DNA from: Corynebacterium sp. BD556
GTDB taxonomy: Bacteria; Actinomycetota; Actinomycetes; Mycobacteriales; Mycobacteriaceae
Length of the DNA: 64,000 nucleotides
Assembly (NCBI RefSeq): GCF_038452275.1
Contig: NZ_CP141643.1
Span: 1,860,001 to 1,924,000, forward strand
Direction: 5' to 3'
In this document: positions 17,814-25,566 of the stretch, piece after piece
Position numbering within the stretch: position 1 is the stretch's first letter
Layout of the letters: every line of letters starts with the position of its first letter
Translations under genes and position numbers: made by a program
The notes under the pieces: generated by a model
Seen by the model: the letters and a program-made list of their open reading frames with translations, nothing else
Database searches by the model: none
Told to the model about the DNA's origin: nothing

Positions 17814-18926
17814 TCACCGGCGCAGTTCGGTTATGTTAAGCGCCGCCGCCGCACACAACACGACCGCGGCGGCGCCGAAGGCGAGAAGGGGAGAGGCCGT
17901 GTAGAGCGGCAAGATCACTATGGGAGTCAGGGCGCTGCCGAAGAAGCGGAAGGACTGAATAGTCGACAACATCTGGCCCCCACCCGGAGTGGATAACACC
18001 AGCATGTTGACACCCACTTGCACGCCTTGGGCGGCCAGCACCGCCACACCCCACAAAACGGCGATCGCCGCCATCCAGGGGCTCAGCGCAACACCGCACA
18101 CTCCAACCGCAGCGACGAGCAGGGAAACCACCACCACCGGGCGGAGGCCGAAACGATCCGCCAAAGCGCCGACGGGGCGGGCCAAAAGGAAAGCGCTCAG
18201 CCCACCGAACATGACGATGAAACCTCGGGTCAGCGGTGGGGCGTCGAAAAGCGTGCCGACGTGCAAGGCGACAAGGAAAGAAAGGCCGATCACACCCACA
18301 CCGATCGACAACAGTGTCAAACAGCCGCGCAGCGCCCGCCACGACAACACCCGAGGGCCACGGGCGCTACCCGGCGGCGGCACATACGGCAGGCCCACGC
18401 CCACGATCAGCACCGCGAACACCAAAAGGAGCACGTACATCCACCGCCACGAACCCACAGACACCGTCGCCCCCGCCACCAACGGGGCAGAAAACATGCC
18501 AAAGGACTGCATCGCCGCATACGTGCCCAGCGCCTTGCCCAGTTGGTTATCTGGGGTGATGTGGCGCAGCACCAGTTGCAGCAGCGGCGCGGTAAACGCA
18601 TTAGATAGCGCCGCGAGGACGTAAGCCACCAGGAACACCCACCACACCGGGGAAAACACCAACGCCACCGACGCCACCGCGATCACCGCGTAGGCCACCC
18701 TCACCACGTGGGAGGGCGAACGCTGCCTCACCAAATAGGTGGAAAACAGCATCATAATAGCGAAGGGCAGCAGGTAGGCCGTCATCGTCAGCGACGCCAA
18801 ATGCAGGGAGATCCCAAAGTCAGCGGCGAACTCCGGGAGCACCACGGCGAGCGACTGGCCGGCGAAGGGCCCGAGGAAGCCGCCGATCATGATGCACAGG
18901 TAGCGCAGGCGGTTGATCATTGGCAT
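17814..18926 (-). CDS. MFS transporter, 370 aa
   Basis: A hydrophobic protein with about 11-12 predicted transmembrane helices. It shows drug/proton antiporter-type features: LCIMIGGFLGPFAGQSLAVV in helix 1, PSHVVRV as a loop remnant, GKALGTYAAMQSFG in helix 5, and LARPVGALADRFGLRP (the motif-A-like loop of the second half). It is leaderless: TAGGAT lies 7 nt upstream of the ATG. The substrate cannot be told; export of small hydrophobic compounds is typical of the family. It is somewhat short for a 12-helix carrier. Confidence 0.8.
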   Translation of the reverse strand: MPMINRLRYLCIMIGGFLGPFAGQSLAVVLPEFAADFGISLHLASLTMTAYLLPFAIMMLFSTYLVRQRSPSHVVRVAYAVIAVASVALVFSPVWWVFLVAYVLAALSNAFTAPLLQLVLRHITPDNQLGKALGTYAAMQSFGMFSAPLVAGATVSVGSWRWMYVLLLVFAVLIVGVGLPYVPPPGSARGPRVLSWRALRGCLTLLSIGVGVIGLSFLVALHVGTLFDAPPLTRGFIVMFGGLSAFLLARPVGALADRFGLRPVVVVSLLVAAVGVCGVALSPWMAAIAVLWGVAVLAAQGVQVGVNMLVLSTPGGGQMLSTIQSFRFFGSALTPIVILPLYTASPLLAFGAAAVVLCAAAALNITELRR

Positions 18927-18978
18927 GAGCGCAATCCTAGGGCAGGCACGGCGTTGCTCACCGCGCAGTCAGTCCTTC

Positions 18979-19191
18979 TCAGGCAAACGCCCCACGACCC
19001 GTCATCTTCTGCCCCAGAATCAAAGTGTGCATTTCATCGGTGCCCTCAAAGGTGCGCACAGACTCCAGGTTCGCCGCGTGGCGAATGGGGGAGTAGTCGT
19101 GGGTGACGCCGTTGCCGCCGAAGATGGTGCGCGCTTGACGCGCGATGTCGATGGCCACGCGCGTGTTCTGCAGCTTCGCCACGGAAATCTG
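18979..19191 (-). pseudogene. C-terminal fragment of an acyl-CoA dehydrogenase
   Basis: The frame reads QISVAKLQNTRVAIDIARQ, TIFGGNGVTHDYSPIRHAAN and SVRTFEGTDEMHTLILGQ. This is the highly conserved end of glutaryl-CoA-type acyl-CoA dehydrogenases, including the catalytic-region YEGT-like motif (here FEGT). The upstream three quarters of the gene are missing. The bases beyond 19191 encode an unrelated peptide (SLLSESKKAGRDEIRAFVEA), so a deletion fused two genes. Confidence 0.75.
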
Positions 19192-19607
19192 TCCGCCTCG
19201 ACGAAGGCGCGAATCTCGTCGCGCCCCGCTTTTTTGCTCTCGCTGAGCAGGGAATCGACGTTGCTCAGGTCAGATGCGTGGATGGTTTAGCTCCTTGTCG
19301 GTTCGGTTGCGGCTTTTCGGGCGTTAAGGATCCGCTTGGTTATGGTCTCGATTCCGCGGCTGCTCCCGAAGCGAAATGACGTCGCTGCCTTTGTTGTGAG
19401 CGGCCCGCGCCCTTTTCAAGCAGCGCAAGGAAGCCACCACTTCACCCGCATACCCCAGGGGGTTGGTGCGCCTGCCTGGTTGTCGGCCAGAGGTTTTTCC
19501 TTCGGGTTCGCGGCGTGTGTGGTCGTGCGCGGAGTCCACGGGTGTTGCGCGCTAGCCCCGTGGGCGAGGCGGCGGGTGGAAGAATCGGTGTTGCCTTCCG
19601 CGACACC
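19192..19607. other. Intergenic remnant region
   Basis: The first 100 bases encode, on the minus strand, a short fragment of another lost gene (LLSESKKAGRDEIRAFVEA). The rest shows no supported gene, repeat or RNA. The open frames here have arginine- and proline-rich translations typical of non-coding high-GC DNA. Confidence 0.5.
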
Positions 19608-21050
19608 TTAGTACCCGCTGGAGCCGCCGGCGCCGGAGAAGCCGGAGCTAAACGACGTGTTCGAGCTGGAGGTGGCCTGAACTTGGGCGGCCTGCTCGGC
19701 TTGCACGTTGGAGGTGTGCCAGTTGCTGAGAACAACGTAGGGCACGTAGTTGGGGTAGTAGTAGCCGCTATCCCAAATGCGGGGGCGCTCTAGCGCGTTG
19801 TGTTCCTTCACGTCGCTGAACTCGCGCTGTTTAACTGCCTGCATGAGTACGCCGTAATCGTCGAGAAGGCGCACGTAGTCGGCCACGAACCCCGGCGCGC
19901 CGGGGTTTCGGTCCATTTCTTCCACCTGGGTTTCAAGGCCGATCAGGCGGTTGCGCAGTGTCTCGTCGTGCACGTCGACCACCGCTGTCTTGATGTCTTT
20001 GCGCAGGCTGCTTAGTTCGAAACGGCGGGCATCTTCGTCGCCGTTTTCTACGGCGAAAATGCGGTTGATGTTGTCTTCGGCGTTGCTGACTTGGGTGGTG
20101 GTGAGGTAGGCGCGGTCGAGCATTGCGCGGTTGTTGTAGAGCTGTTTGTCGTCGTTTGGGTCGACGCTTCCCACCCCTGCGGCGCCGGAGACGCTGTCGT
20201 GCAGTTTCAAGAAGCGCTCGCGTACTTCGGCCCAGTCGTGGCGCATTTGTTGGTCGACGAAGGCTGAGCTCAAAGAGTTAGCGCGGATGTCGATGCTGTC
20301 GAGGCGCTGCCCGAGTTCTGCGTATTCGCGGGTGATCAGGGCGTGCTGTTCGCGTGCTTTGTCGATCGCTTTGCGGCGTTTGGTGCGCATGCTTAGGGCG
20401 ATGAATCCTCCGGCCAAGGAAACGATGCCGGAGACACTTCCGATGCCTGCGCTGGCGCTTGTGCGGTTGCTTTTCGCGGAGGATATAGCGTGGTCCTGCA
20501 CCTTCTCGGGGCTTGCGGCGGTGCGCAGCCCGGCAATGAACCCGGCGGGGATGTTGTTGTCGCGCATGCCGGGTTTCATCGCTTCGTTGATCTCGTCGAC
20601 GCGTTCGCGCAGCTTGATTTGCTTGTCGACGTCCTCCCCGCCGTACACGCCCACGTTGCGCTTGTCGGTTGCAACGCTGAGGATGAGGACGCCGTCGGCG
20701 AATTTTTCTGGGCCGATCGCTTCCGGGTGGTGTGCGCGCACGTATTCCTCGACGGTGTCGTTGAGGTTGTCGCGGGAATCGCCAAAGACGAGGAAGTGGA
20801 CGGTTGTGACTGTGTCGGAGAAGGTGAGCTGGGAGGCGTCTCGCTCCAGGCGGGCGGCATCTTCGGGGCTGAGTTGGTTGTGGGGGTCGCTGATTTGCAG
20901 GCGCGGGGCCTGCGTTGCCGCAGAAACCGCGACTTCTTCGGCGGCGGGTACCTCGAAGTTGGCGGCTACCGCACCGCCGACGCCGAGGGCGATGAGCGTT
21001 GCAGCGCCGATAACCGCTGCGAACTCTTTGATCTCTTTGCCGTAAGCCAT
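19608..21050 (-). CDS. DUF5129/TPM-like membrane protein, 480 aa
   Basis: An N-terminal helix (AAVIGAATLIALGVGGAVAA) exports residues 45-190, a TPM-like domain: LSPEDAARLERDASQL, TTVHFLVFGDSRDNL, PEKFADGVLILSVATDK and VGVYGGEDVD. A second membrane helix (GIGSVSGIVSLAGGFIALSM) leads into a cytoplasmic part rich in coiled-coil helices (210-420). The Gly/Ser-rich tail ends SGFSGAGGSSGY. The layout fits corynebacterial DUF5129 proteins, whose role is unknown; TPM domains are linked to membrane-protein quality control. The start is leaderless (TACTAT, 6 nt before the ATG). It lies 18 nt downstream of the next gene on the same strand. Confidence 0.75.
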   Translation of the reverse strand: MAYGKEIKEFAAVIGAATLIALGVGGAVAANFEVPAAEEVAVSAATQAPRLQISDPHNQLSPEDAARLERDASQLTFSDTVTTVHFLVFGDSRDNLNDTVEEYVRAHHPEAIGPEKFADGVLILSVATDKRNVGVYGGEDVDKQIKLRERVDEINEAMKPGMRDNNIPAGFIAGLRTAASPEKVQDHAISSAKSNRTSASAGIGSVSGIVSLAGGFIALSMRTKRRKAIDKAREQHALITREYAELGQRLDSIDIRANSLSSAFVDQQMRHDWAEVRERFLKLHDSVSGAAGVGSVDPNDDKQLYNNRAMLDRAYLTTTQVSNAEDNINRIFAVENGDEDARRFELSSLRKDIKTAVVDVHDETLRNRLIGLETQVEEMDRNPGAPGFVADYVRLLDDYGVLMQAVKQREFSDVKEHNALERPRIWDSGYYYPNYVPYVVLSNWHTSNVQAEQAAQVQATSSSNTSFSSGFSGAGGSSGY

Positions 21051-21068
21051 GGGCAGATAGTAGGCGCG

Positions 21069-21782
21069 TTAAAATGGCTCGGCAATGGCGCGCGCGATGA
21101 TTACTGTCTCGGGCCCGAATTGTTCGGTGAGGCGATTTTCCACCTGCGGCAGGCAGTCCGGGGTGAGAAACCAGCCTGACCACGCGTCTTTGCCGGGGGA
21201 GAAGACGCGGTCGCCGCGGCCGATAATGTTCAAGGTGGCGTCGCGGATCCACAAAGGGCCGATGAGGTCGGGGTTGTCGAGGGCGTCGGCAAGCGCGATC
21301 TCTGGCTCGTAGGCGACGACGTGGCTGGCTGCAAGCAGTTGGTTAAATAGCTGCTGCATGCGTTCTTCGGCTCCGTCGGCACCCAGGTAGACCACGGTGA
21401 CTAGCGAAAGCTCGCTGTCGTGGGGGATCGGGTCGCGCAACACGAGCCCGGTTAGGCCGTTGATCTGGGAGGGGAAGCGGGCGGTGGTGAAGGACTCGTC
21501 GAGGAAGAAGTTGTCAAGTATCGTGTCGCGGTCCGCGCCGTCCATGTCGACGAGCGCATTGGCCTCGAAGAGCTGCATGGCTTCGGGGGCTGCGAGGTTG
21601 TCATAGGCGGCTTCGGTGCGCAAGTTCCACAGGGTGTAGGGGTCGTCGACGGGTTGGGGGTGCGGCGAGATCGCGTGGATCAGTGCTGGGCTGGCTTCAA
21701 CGCGGTTGAGGTAGGTTTCGTAGGCCTCCTCGAGGTCTTTGGGGTGGGCCAGAAACAAGGTGGTGACGATCTCCGCGCTCAT
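21069..21782 (-). CDS. Conserved hypothetical cytoplasmic protein, about 237 aa
   Basis: No signal peptide or membrane segment is visible. The protein starts MSAEIVTTLFLAHPKDLEEAYE, has a mixed alpha/beta composition, and contains the acidic segment DMDGADRDTILDNFFLDES and a C-terminal GPETVIIARAIAEPF. It is not recognised. The frame is open further upstream, but those codons run through the parS palindrome (peptide FHVKH), so the start is placed at 21782; 21794 is possible. It precedes the DUF5129-type gene by 18 nt, probably as one transcript. Confidence 0.65.
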   Translation of the reverse strand: MSAEIVTTLFLAHPKDLEEAYETYLNRVEASPALIHAISPHPQPVDDPYTLWNLRTEAAYDNLAAPEAMQLFEANALVDMDGADRDTILDNFFLDESFTTARFPSQINGLTGLVLRDPIPHDSELSLVTVVYLGADGAEERMQQLFNQLLAASHVVAYEPEIALADALDNPDLIGPLWIRDATLNIIGRGDRVFSPGKDAWSGWFLTPDCLPQVENRLTEQFGPETVIIARAIAEPF

Positions 21783-21804
21783 GGCAGCCAGCATAGTTTT
21801 GCCA

Positions 21805-21820
21805 TGTTTCACGTGAAACA
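21805..21820. other. parS: parS site 2
   Basis: An exact TGTTTCACGTGAAACA, symmetric over 18 bp, in the divergent region between the hypothetical gene (leftward) and the sugar-type ABC ATPase (rightward). Confidence 0.93.
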
Positions 21821-21903
21821 TCTCAGGGGGAAGGCAATTAGACTGAGGCGAAACCTGCACAACGGATCGTTCGGCACGTACCTGCCGATGGAGGAACAAC
21901 AAC

Positions 21904-22989
21904 ATGGCATCAGTGACTTTTGACCAAGCCACACGGGTCTACCCCGGGGCGGATACACCGAGTGTTGACAAGCTATCGCTCGAGCTTGCCGACGGCGAGT
22001 TCCTCGTCCTCGTCGGCCCCTCCGGCTCCGGTAAATCCACCGCGCTGCGCATGCTCGCCGGACTTGAGGAAACCAACGAGGGCCGCATCCTGATCGGTGA
22101 GCGCGACGTGACCACCCTCGAACCTAAAGAACGCGACATCGCCATGGTGTTTCAAAACTACGCGCTCTACCCCCACATGTCCGTGCGCGAAAACATGGGC
22201 TTTGCCCTCAAACTCGCTGGAATGGACAAAGCGGAGATCAACAAACGTGTCGAAGACGCCGCCCGCACCCTCGACCTCACCGCCTATCTCGACCGCAAAC
22301 CGAAGGCGCTGTCCGGCGGACAACGCCAGCGCGTGGCCATGGGCCGCGCCATCGTGCGCGAACCTCAGGTCTTTCTCATGGACGAACCTTTGAGCAACCT
22401 TGACGCCAAACTGCGCGTGCAGACCCGCACCCAGATCGCCGCGTTGCAACGCCGCATGGGCGTGACCACCCTTTATGTCACACACGACCAAACCGAAGCC
22501 TTAACCATGGGCGATCGCATCGCCGTGTTGGACCACGGCGTACTCCAGCAGGTAGGCACCCCAAGCGAGCTATACAACCACCCCGACAACGTCTTTGTCG
22601 CCGGCTTCATCGGCTCACCCGCCATGAACCTCGCCCGCTTCACCGTCGCAGATGGCTTCGCCCGCCTCGGCTCAGCCGCGGTGCCGGTGCCGCTGGAAAA
22701 CGGCGACGTCATTCTCGGCTTCCGCCCCGAAGCGCTGCGCATCGTGCAGGGTGGCGCCGGGATCCCGGTGGAAGTGGAGTTCGTCGAAGAACTCGGCTCC
22801 GACTCCTACCTCTACGGCAACCTCGCCGGAGGCGGCTGGGTACCCGAAGGGCACGGCACTGAATCGACGGGCCACATCGTCGTGCGCACCGGCCCGCGCG
22901 CCGGTGTCGAAGCAGGAGAGATCATCAACGTTGAGGTGGTCGAAGGCGGCCTTCACATGTTCGACGTGGAGAGCGGAAAACGCCTGTAG
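21904..22989 (+). CDS. MalK/UgpC-type ABC transporter ATPase
   Basis: A 361 aa protein with Walker A GPSGSGKST near residue 38, Q-loop FQNYALYPHMSV near 83, signature LSGGQRQRVAMGRA near 136, Walker B VFLMDEPLSNLDAKLR near 157 and switch His in YVTHDQTEA. Residues 235-360 form the TOBE regulatory domain of the MalK/MsmK group (LGFRPEALRI). No permease or binding-protein gene is adjacent, so it may be a shared ATPase that energises several sugar importers, as MsiK does in actinobacteria (inference from isolation). GATGGAGGAAC precedes the ATG. Confidence 0.85.
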   Translation: MASVTFDQATRVYPGADTPSVDKLSLELADGEFLVLVGPSGSGKSTALRMLAGLEETNEGRILIGERDVTTLEPKERDIAMVFQNYALYPHMSVRENMGFALKLAGMDKAEINKRVEDAARTLDLTAYLDRKPKALSGGQRQRVAMGRAIVREPQVFLMDEPLSNLDAKLRVQTRTQIAALQRRMGVTTLYVTHDQTEALTMGDRIAVLDHGVLQQVGTPSELYNHPDNVFVAGFIGSPAMNLARFTVADGFARLGSAAVPVPLENGDVILGFRPEALRIVQGGAGIPVEVEFVEELGSDSYLYGNLAGGGWVPEGHGTESTGHIVVRTGPRAGVEAGEIINVEVVEGGLHMFDVESGKRL

Positions 22990-23006
22990 AGGAGCGTTTT
23001 CTCCCG

Positions 23007-23030
23007 CGTTTTCACCCGCGTTTTCACCAT
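23007..23030. repeat. Short tandem repeat after the ABC ATPase gene
   Basis: The 12-base unit CCCGCGTTTTCA occurs twice in direct succession, with a partial extra unit before it (GTTTTCT). It lies just after the ATPase stop codon. No function is evident. Confidence 0.5.
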
Positions 23031-23201
23031 AGTCCCAGCTTGGCGCCACACCCGGGAAGAAATTGTTGTTTCAAACCCACAATTTGCTTCACAAACGGTG
23101 TTACAGTACGGTAACAATTCCGCTGATAGCTTTGCTTCATGTACGGCACGCGGTTTAATTGACCACACTTCAACAACTAGAAAGGCCAGGAGGAAAGTCA
23201 C

Positions 23202-23366
23202 ATGCTTACAAAGATCTTCCGATCGGCATTCACTGAACGCCGAGCAAGAACACTATCCATCCCCTACATGGGAGTCGCGACCGTCGCGACCTTCGGCACC
23301 ATCACCTCTGAGGCGAAGGAAAAGGAATCGGGTTCCCGCCACTGCAAGTTCATCATTCAGGACTAA
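23202..23366 (+). CDS. Orphan 54-aa peptide with strong RBS and terminator
   Basis: The ATG follows CCAGGAGGAAAGTCAC, a near-ideal ribosome-binding site. The peptide starts with a basic amphipathic stretch (MLTKIFRSAFTERRARTL), has a mildly hydrophobic middle (SIPYMGVATVATFGTI) and ends with a charged tail containing one cysteine (SRHCKFIIQD). A perfect 16-bp hairpin follows 17 nt after the stop, so it forms its own transcription unit. It could be a small membrane-associated or regulatory protein. The family is not recognised, and it is too short for most gene callers. Confidence 0.6.
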   Translation: MLTKIFRSAFTERRARTLSIPYMGVATVATFGTITSEAKEKESGSRHCKFIIQD

Positions 23367-23383
23367 AAAAGACCCGAGGCGTC

Positions 23384-23419
23384 AAAGCCCCGCCCAGGAT
23401 ATGTCCTGGGCGGGGCTTT
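23384..23419. terminator. Strong intrinsic terminator
   Basis: A perfect 16-bp stem, AAAGCCCCGCCCAGGA paired with TCCTGGGCGGGGCTTT, with a TATG loop. The A/T-ending stem lets it work in both directions, for the small peptide gene and the convergent symporter gene. Confidence 0.9.
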
Positions 23420-23491
23420 CGCAATGAAGGCAACCACGCCGCAGCCTCACACTCCCACCCGTCGGGGCGCAGCGCAGATACCTAGCTGCGT

Positions 23492-24718
23492 TTAGCTCGA
23501 GGTGGCGTCGATTAGCGGACGCTCATCTTCTTCCGCCTTGTAGCCTTCGATGTTCCCGCCGGCGAAACGGTTGACTATCAGGGCGATAGCGCCGTCACCA
23601 GTGACATTGGCAGCCGTGCCGAAGGAATCAACGACGATATAAGCGGCGATCATGAGCGAGACCATGGACTCGTCAAAGCCGAGGTTAGCCTGAAGCAATC
23701 CGACCGCCGCCATAATGGCGCCTCCGGGCACACCGGGCGCCGCGATCATCATGACGCCGAGCAGCAAAATGAAGCCCAAAATTTGGCCCGTCCCGATCGG
23801 CAAAGAAGCCATGTAGACGATCGCCATGGCGTAGAGGGTAATTTTCATCATCGAACCGGAAAGGTGAATCGTCGCGCACAGCGGCACGACGAAACCGGCG
23901 ACGTTTTCGTCCACCTTGTTCTTTAAGGTAGAAGCGTGGGTGACCGGGATCGTTGCCGCAGACGAGGAGGTACCCAAGGCGGTGAAGTAAGCGGGCATCA
24001 TGTTCTTCAATGCTGTGAAGGGGTTGCGCCCGGCAACTGCGCCTGCGATGAGGTACTGCAAGACGATGATGACCACGGTCATGGCGACGGACAAAAGCAG
24101 CACGGTGCCAAAGGCGGCCAGGGTGGAACCGAAGTTTTCGTTCATTCCCAAGCTGAGGAAGGTGCCGAAGATAAATACCGGCAGCAGCGGAATGATGAAC
24201 ACCTTGACCACCTTCATCACCACGGACTCCAATTCGGTGGAGACTTTATACATGGTGTCGGATTTCACCGCGGTCATCCCCAGGCCAACCACAAAGGCAA
24301 GCAGCAGCGCGGACATGACCTCAAAAGGTGCCGGCATGGTGACCGTGAAGAAGGGGGCGAGGCCGCCTTCTTCCGGGTCAGCGATGTTGGTGTTTAACAC
24401 CTGGTTGCCGAGCAGGGTGGGGTAGAAGGCGGCGGACACCGCCCAGGCGATCAGGCCGGAGATGATGGTGGAGCCGTAGGCGATACCTGCGGTAAGCCCC
24501 AGCCACCGGCCGGCACCGCGACCCAAACCGGCGATAGCGGGGGTGATGAGAGCGAAGATGAGGACGGGGACGAAAAACCCGAGGAAATTAGAGAACAGGC
24601 CGTTGAAGGTGACGAACACCCTGGCCAACGGGGCTGGGAAGAACAAGCTGCAGACGATGCCGAGGATGATCGCAATAAGGATCCACACCAGCAGCGAGTT
24701 CAGGACTTTGGATTTCAT
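23492..24718 (-). CDS. Dicarboxylate/amino acid:cation symporter (DAACS family)
   Basis: A 408 aa membrane protein of the glutamate/dicarboxylate carrier fold. The serine-rich hairpin is GTSSSAATIPVTHA near residue 265. The second signature is LCATIHLSGSMMKITLYA near 300, then the second re-entrant loop with APGVPGGAIMAA near 340 and SFGTAANVTGDGAIAL near 380. It takes up C4-dicarboxylates, glutamate or serine with Na+ or H+. The Asn/Asp-rich TM8 motif NVTGD is the cation site. Sequence alone does not give the substrate. It is monocistronic. Confidence 0.85.
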   Translation of the reverse strand: MKSKVLNSLLVWILIAIILGIVCSLFFPAPLARVFVTFNGLFSNFLGFFVPVLIFALITPAIAGLGRGAGRWLGLTAGIAYGSTIISGLIAWAVSAAFYPTLLGNQVLNTNIADPEEGGLAPFFTVTMPAPFEVMSALLLAFVVGLGMTAVKSDTMYKVSTELESVVMKVVKVFIIPLLPVFIFGTFLSLGMNENFGSTLAAFGTVLLLSVAMTVVIIVLQYLIAGAVAGRNPFTALKNMMPAYFTALGTSSSAATIPVTHASTLKNKVDENVAGFVVPLCATIHLSGSMMKITLYAMAIVYMASLPIGTGQILGFILLLGVMMIAAPGVPGGAIMAAVGLLQANLGFDESMVSLMIAAYIVVDSFGTAANVTGDGAIALIVNRFAGGNIEGYKAEEDERPLIDATSS

Positions 24719-24872
24719 AAGGCAGCCTTCTGACTCGACCCGCTATCCGGGTCACTTCTTACAAGGACAGTGTATGGTGACACACTTTTTAAGATATACG
24801 GTGCGCCTGCCTGCCGAAACGATAACCCTGCACCTTTTTGTGGCGGTCTTGCCGGGGGTTATGCTAGGGCCC

Positions 24873-25316
24873 ATGAGTGTTGCCAACATTGTCCTTGCCT
24901 CCGTCTTTTTTGTTGTCGCTGTGGCGTTGATCGTCCTGGGCGCCATGGCGACGATGGGCAAGCTCCCCGGCAACCCCGTTATTGGGCTTCGCGTGCCTGA
25001 GGTGCGCAAGGACAAGGCGACGTGGGACCAGGCGCACCGCGCCTTGGGGCCCCTGTGGATTTTCGCTGGCGTCTCGGCTGCCTTCGCTGGCGCTTTCTCG
25101 CTCATCGCGCAGGGTTGGTTGTGGTTCATCCCGCTTGCATTCCTTGGGGCGTCGGTCGCGGCTTATTCAATCGCTGGCAATTTCGGCGCGAGGGCGGCTT
25201 TGCTTGTCGACGCCGCCCGCAACCCCGACCACGCCACCAACGACGCGCCGAGTAGTCCTGCCCCCGCAGTCAATCTTGAAGCGCTGCGCAAAGCGGCGGG
25301 CCAGGCCGATCAATAG
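24873..25316 (+). CDS. SdpI-like membrane protein
   Basis: A 147 aa protein with three to four membrane helices: NIVLASVFFVVAVALIVLGA, GPLWIFAGVSAAFAGAFSLI and WFIPLAFLGASVAAYSIAG. The loop NPVIGLRVPEVRKDKATWDQAHR matches the conserved GIRT/WxxAH region of the SdpI family (immunity protein to the SdpC toxin in Bacillus). In corynebacteria the role is unknown. The start is set by a leaderless promoter: TATGCT at 24860-24865 lies 7 nt upstream. The stop codon lies within the palindrome surrounding parS site 3. Confidence 0.75.
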   Translation: MSVANIVLASVFFVVAVALIVLGAMATMGKLPGNPVIGLRVPEVRKDKATWDQAHRALGPLWIFAGVSAAFAGAFSLIAQGWLWFIPLAFLGASVAAYSIAGNFGARAALLVDAARNPDHATNDAPSSPAPAVNLEALRKAAGQADQ

Positions 25317-25349
25317 CTCAATGTTTCACGTGAAACATCGAGCTATTGA
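25310..25349. other. parS: parS site 3 inside a 40-bp palindrome
   Basis: The core TGTTTCACGTGAAACA (25322-25337) is exact. TCAATAGCTC on its left and GAGCTATTGA on its right extend the dyad to 40 bp with a single mismatched pair. The left arm contains the sdpI-like stop codon (TAG 25314-25316). As RNA it would form a long hairpin, so the site may also act as a terminator between this gene and the trp promoter. Confidence 0.9.
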
Positions 25350-25356
25350 TTGCAAG

Positions 25357-25385
25357 TTGCGCAACCGCGTACCTCACGCTATTGT
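25357..25385 (+). promoter_or_regulatory. Probable trp promoter (leaderless leader peptide)
   Basis: TTGCGC (25357-25362) and TATTGT (25380-25385) are 17 nt apart. The GTG of the leader peptide follows 7 nt after the -10 box, matching the spacing at other leaderless starts in this window. Confidence 0.55.
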
Positions 25386-25392
25386 TCCGAAT

Positions 25393-25452
25393 GTGACTTT
25401 GACTACTGTTTTCCCGGCCACTGCCGTCGCGCAGTGGTGGTGGCGCGCATAG
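25393..25452 (+). CDS. trpL: trp leader peptide with three tandem Trp codons
   Basis: From the GTG, 19 codons end in AVAQWWWRA. Three consecutive TGG codons followed by the attenuator 31 nt after the stop identify the peptide whose ribosome stalling senses charged tryptophanyl-tRNA. The frame is open further upstream through parS, but the promoter position and 7-nt spacing favour the GTG at 25393. CAGTGG around the Trp codons can pair with CCACTG at 25461-25466, giving the pause hairpin. Confidence 0.8.
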   Translation: MTLTTVFPATAVAQWWWRA

Positions 25453-25483
25453 CCGGCGTGCCACTGAGCTAGTCATTTCAATC

Positions 25484-25529
25484 GGCCCGTCGGCTTGGAT
25501 AACCCAAGCACCACGGGCCTTTGTTGTTT
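25484..25529 (+). terminator. trp attenuator
   Basis: The stem GGCCCGT/ACGGGCC encloses an inner stem GCTTGG/CCAAGC and is followed by TTTGTTGTTT. It lies between trpL and trpE. Stalling at the Trp codons should free the upstream segment (25453-25470) to pair differently and let transcription proceed. Confidence 0.8.
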
Positions 25530-25566
25530 CCAGGGCCCATGGTGCACAAGATTTAAGGATGTACAC

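Noticed and set aside
20278..21252. 324-codon Arg/His-rich minus-strand frame and the plus-strand frames overlapping the DUF5129-type gene
   Set aside because: Typical high-GC shadows; the DUF5129-type frame has a signal helix, membrane segment and coherent composition.
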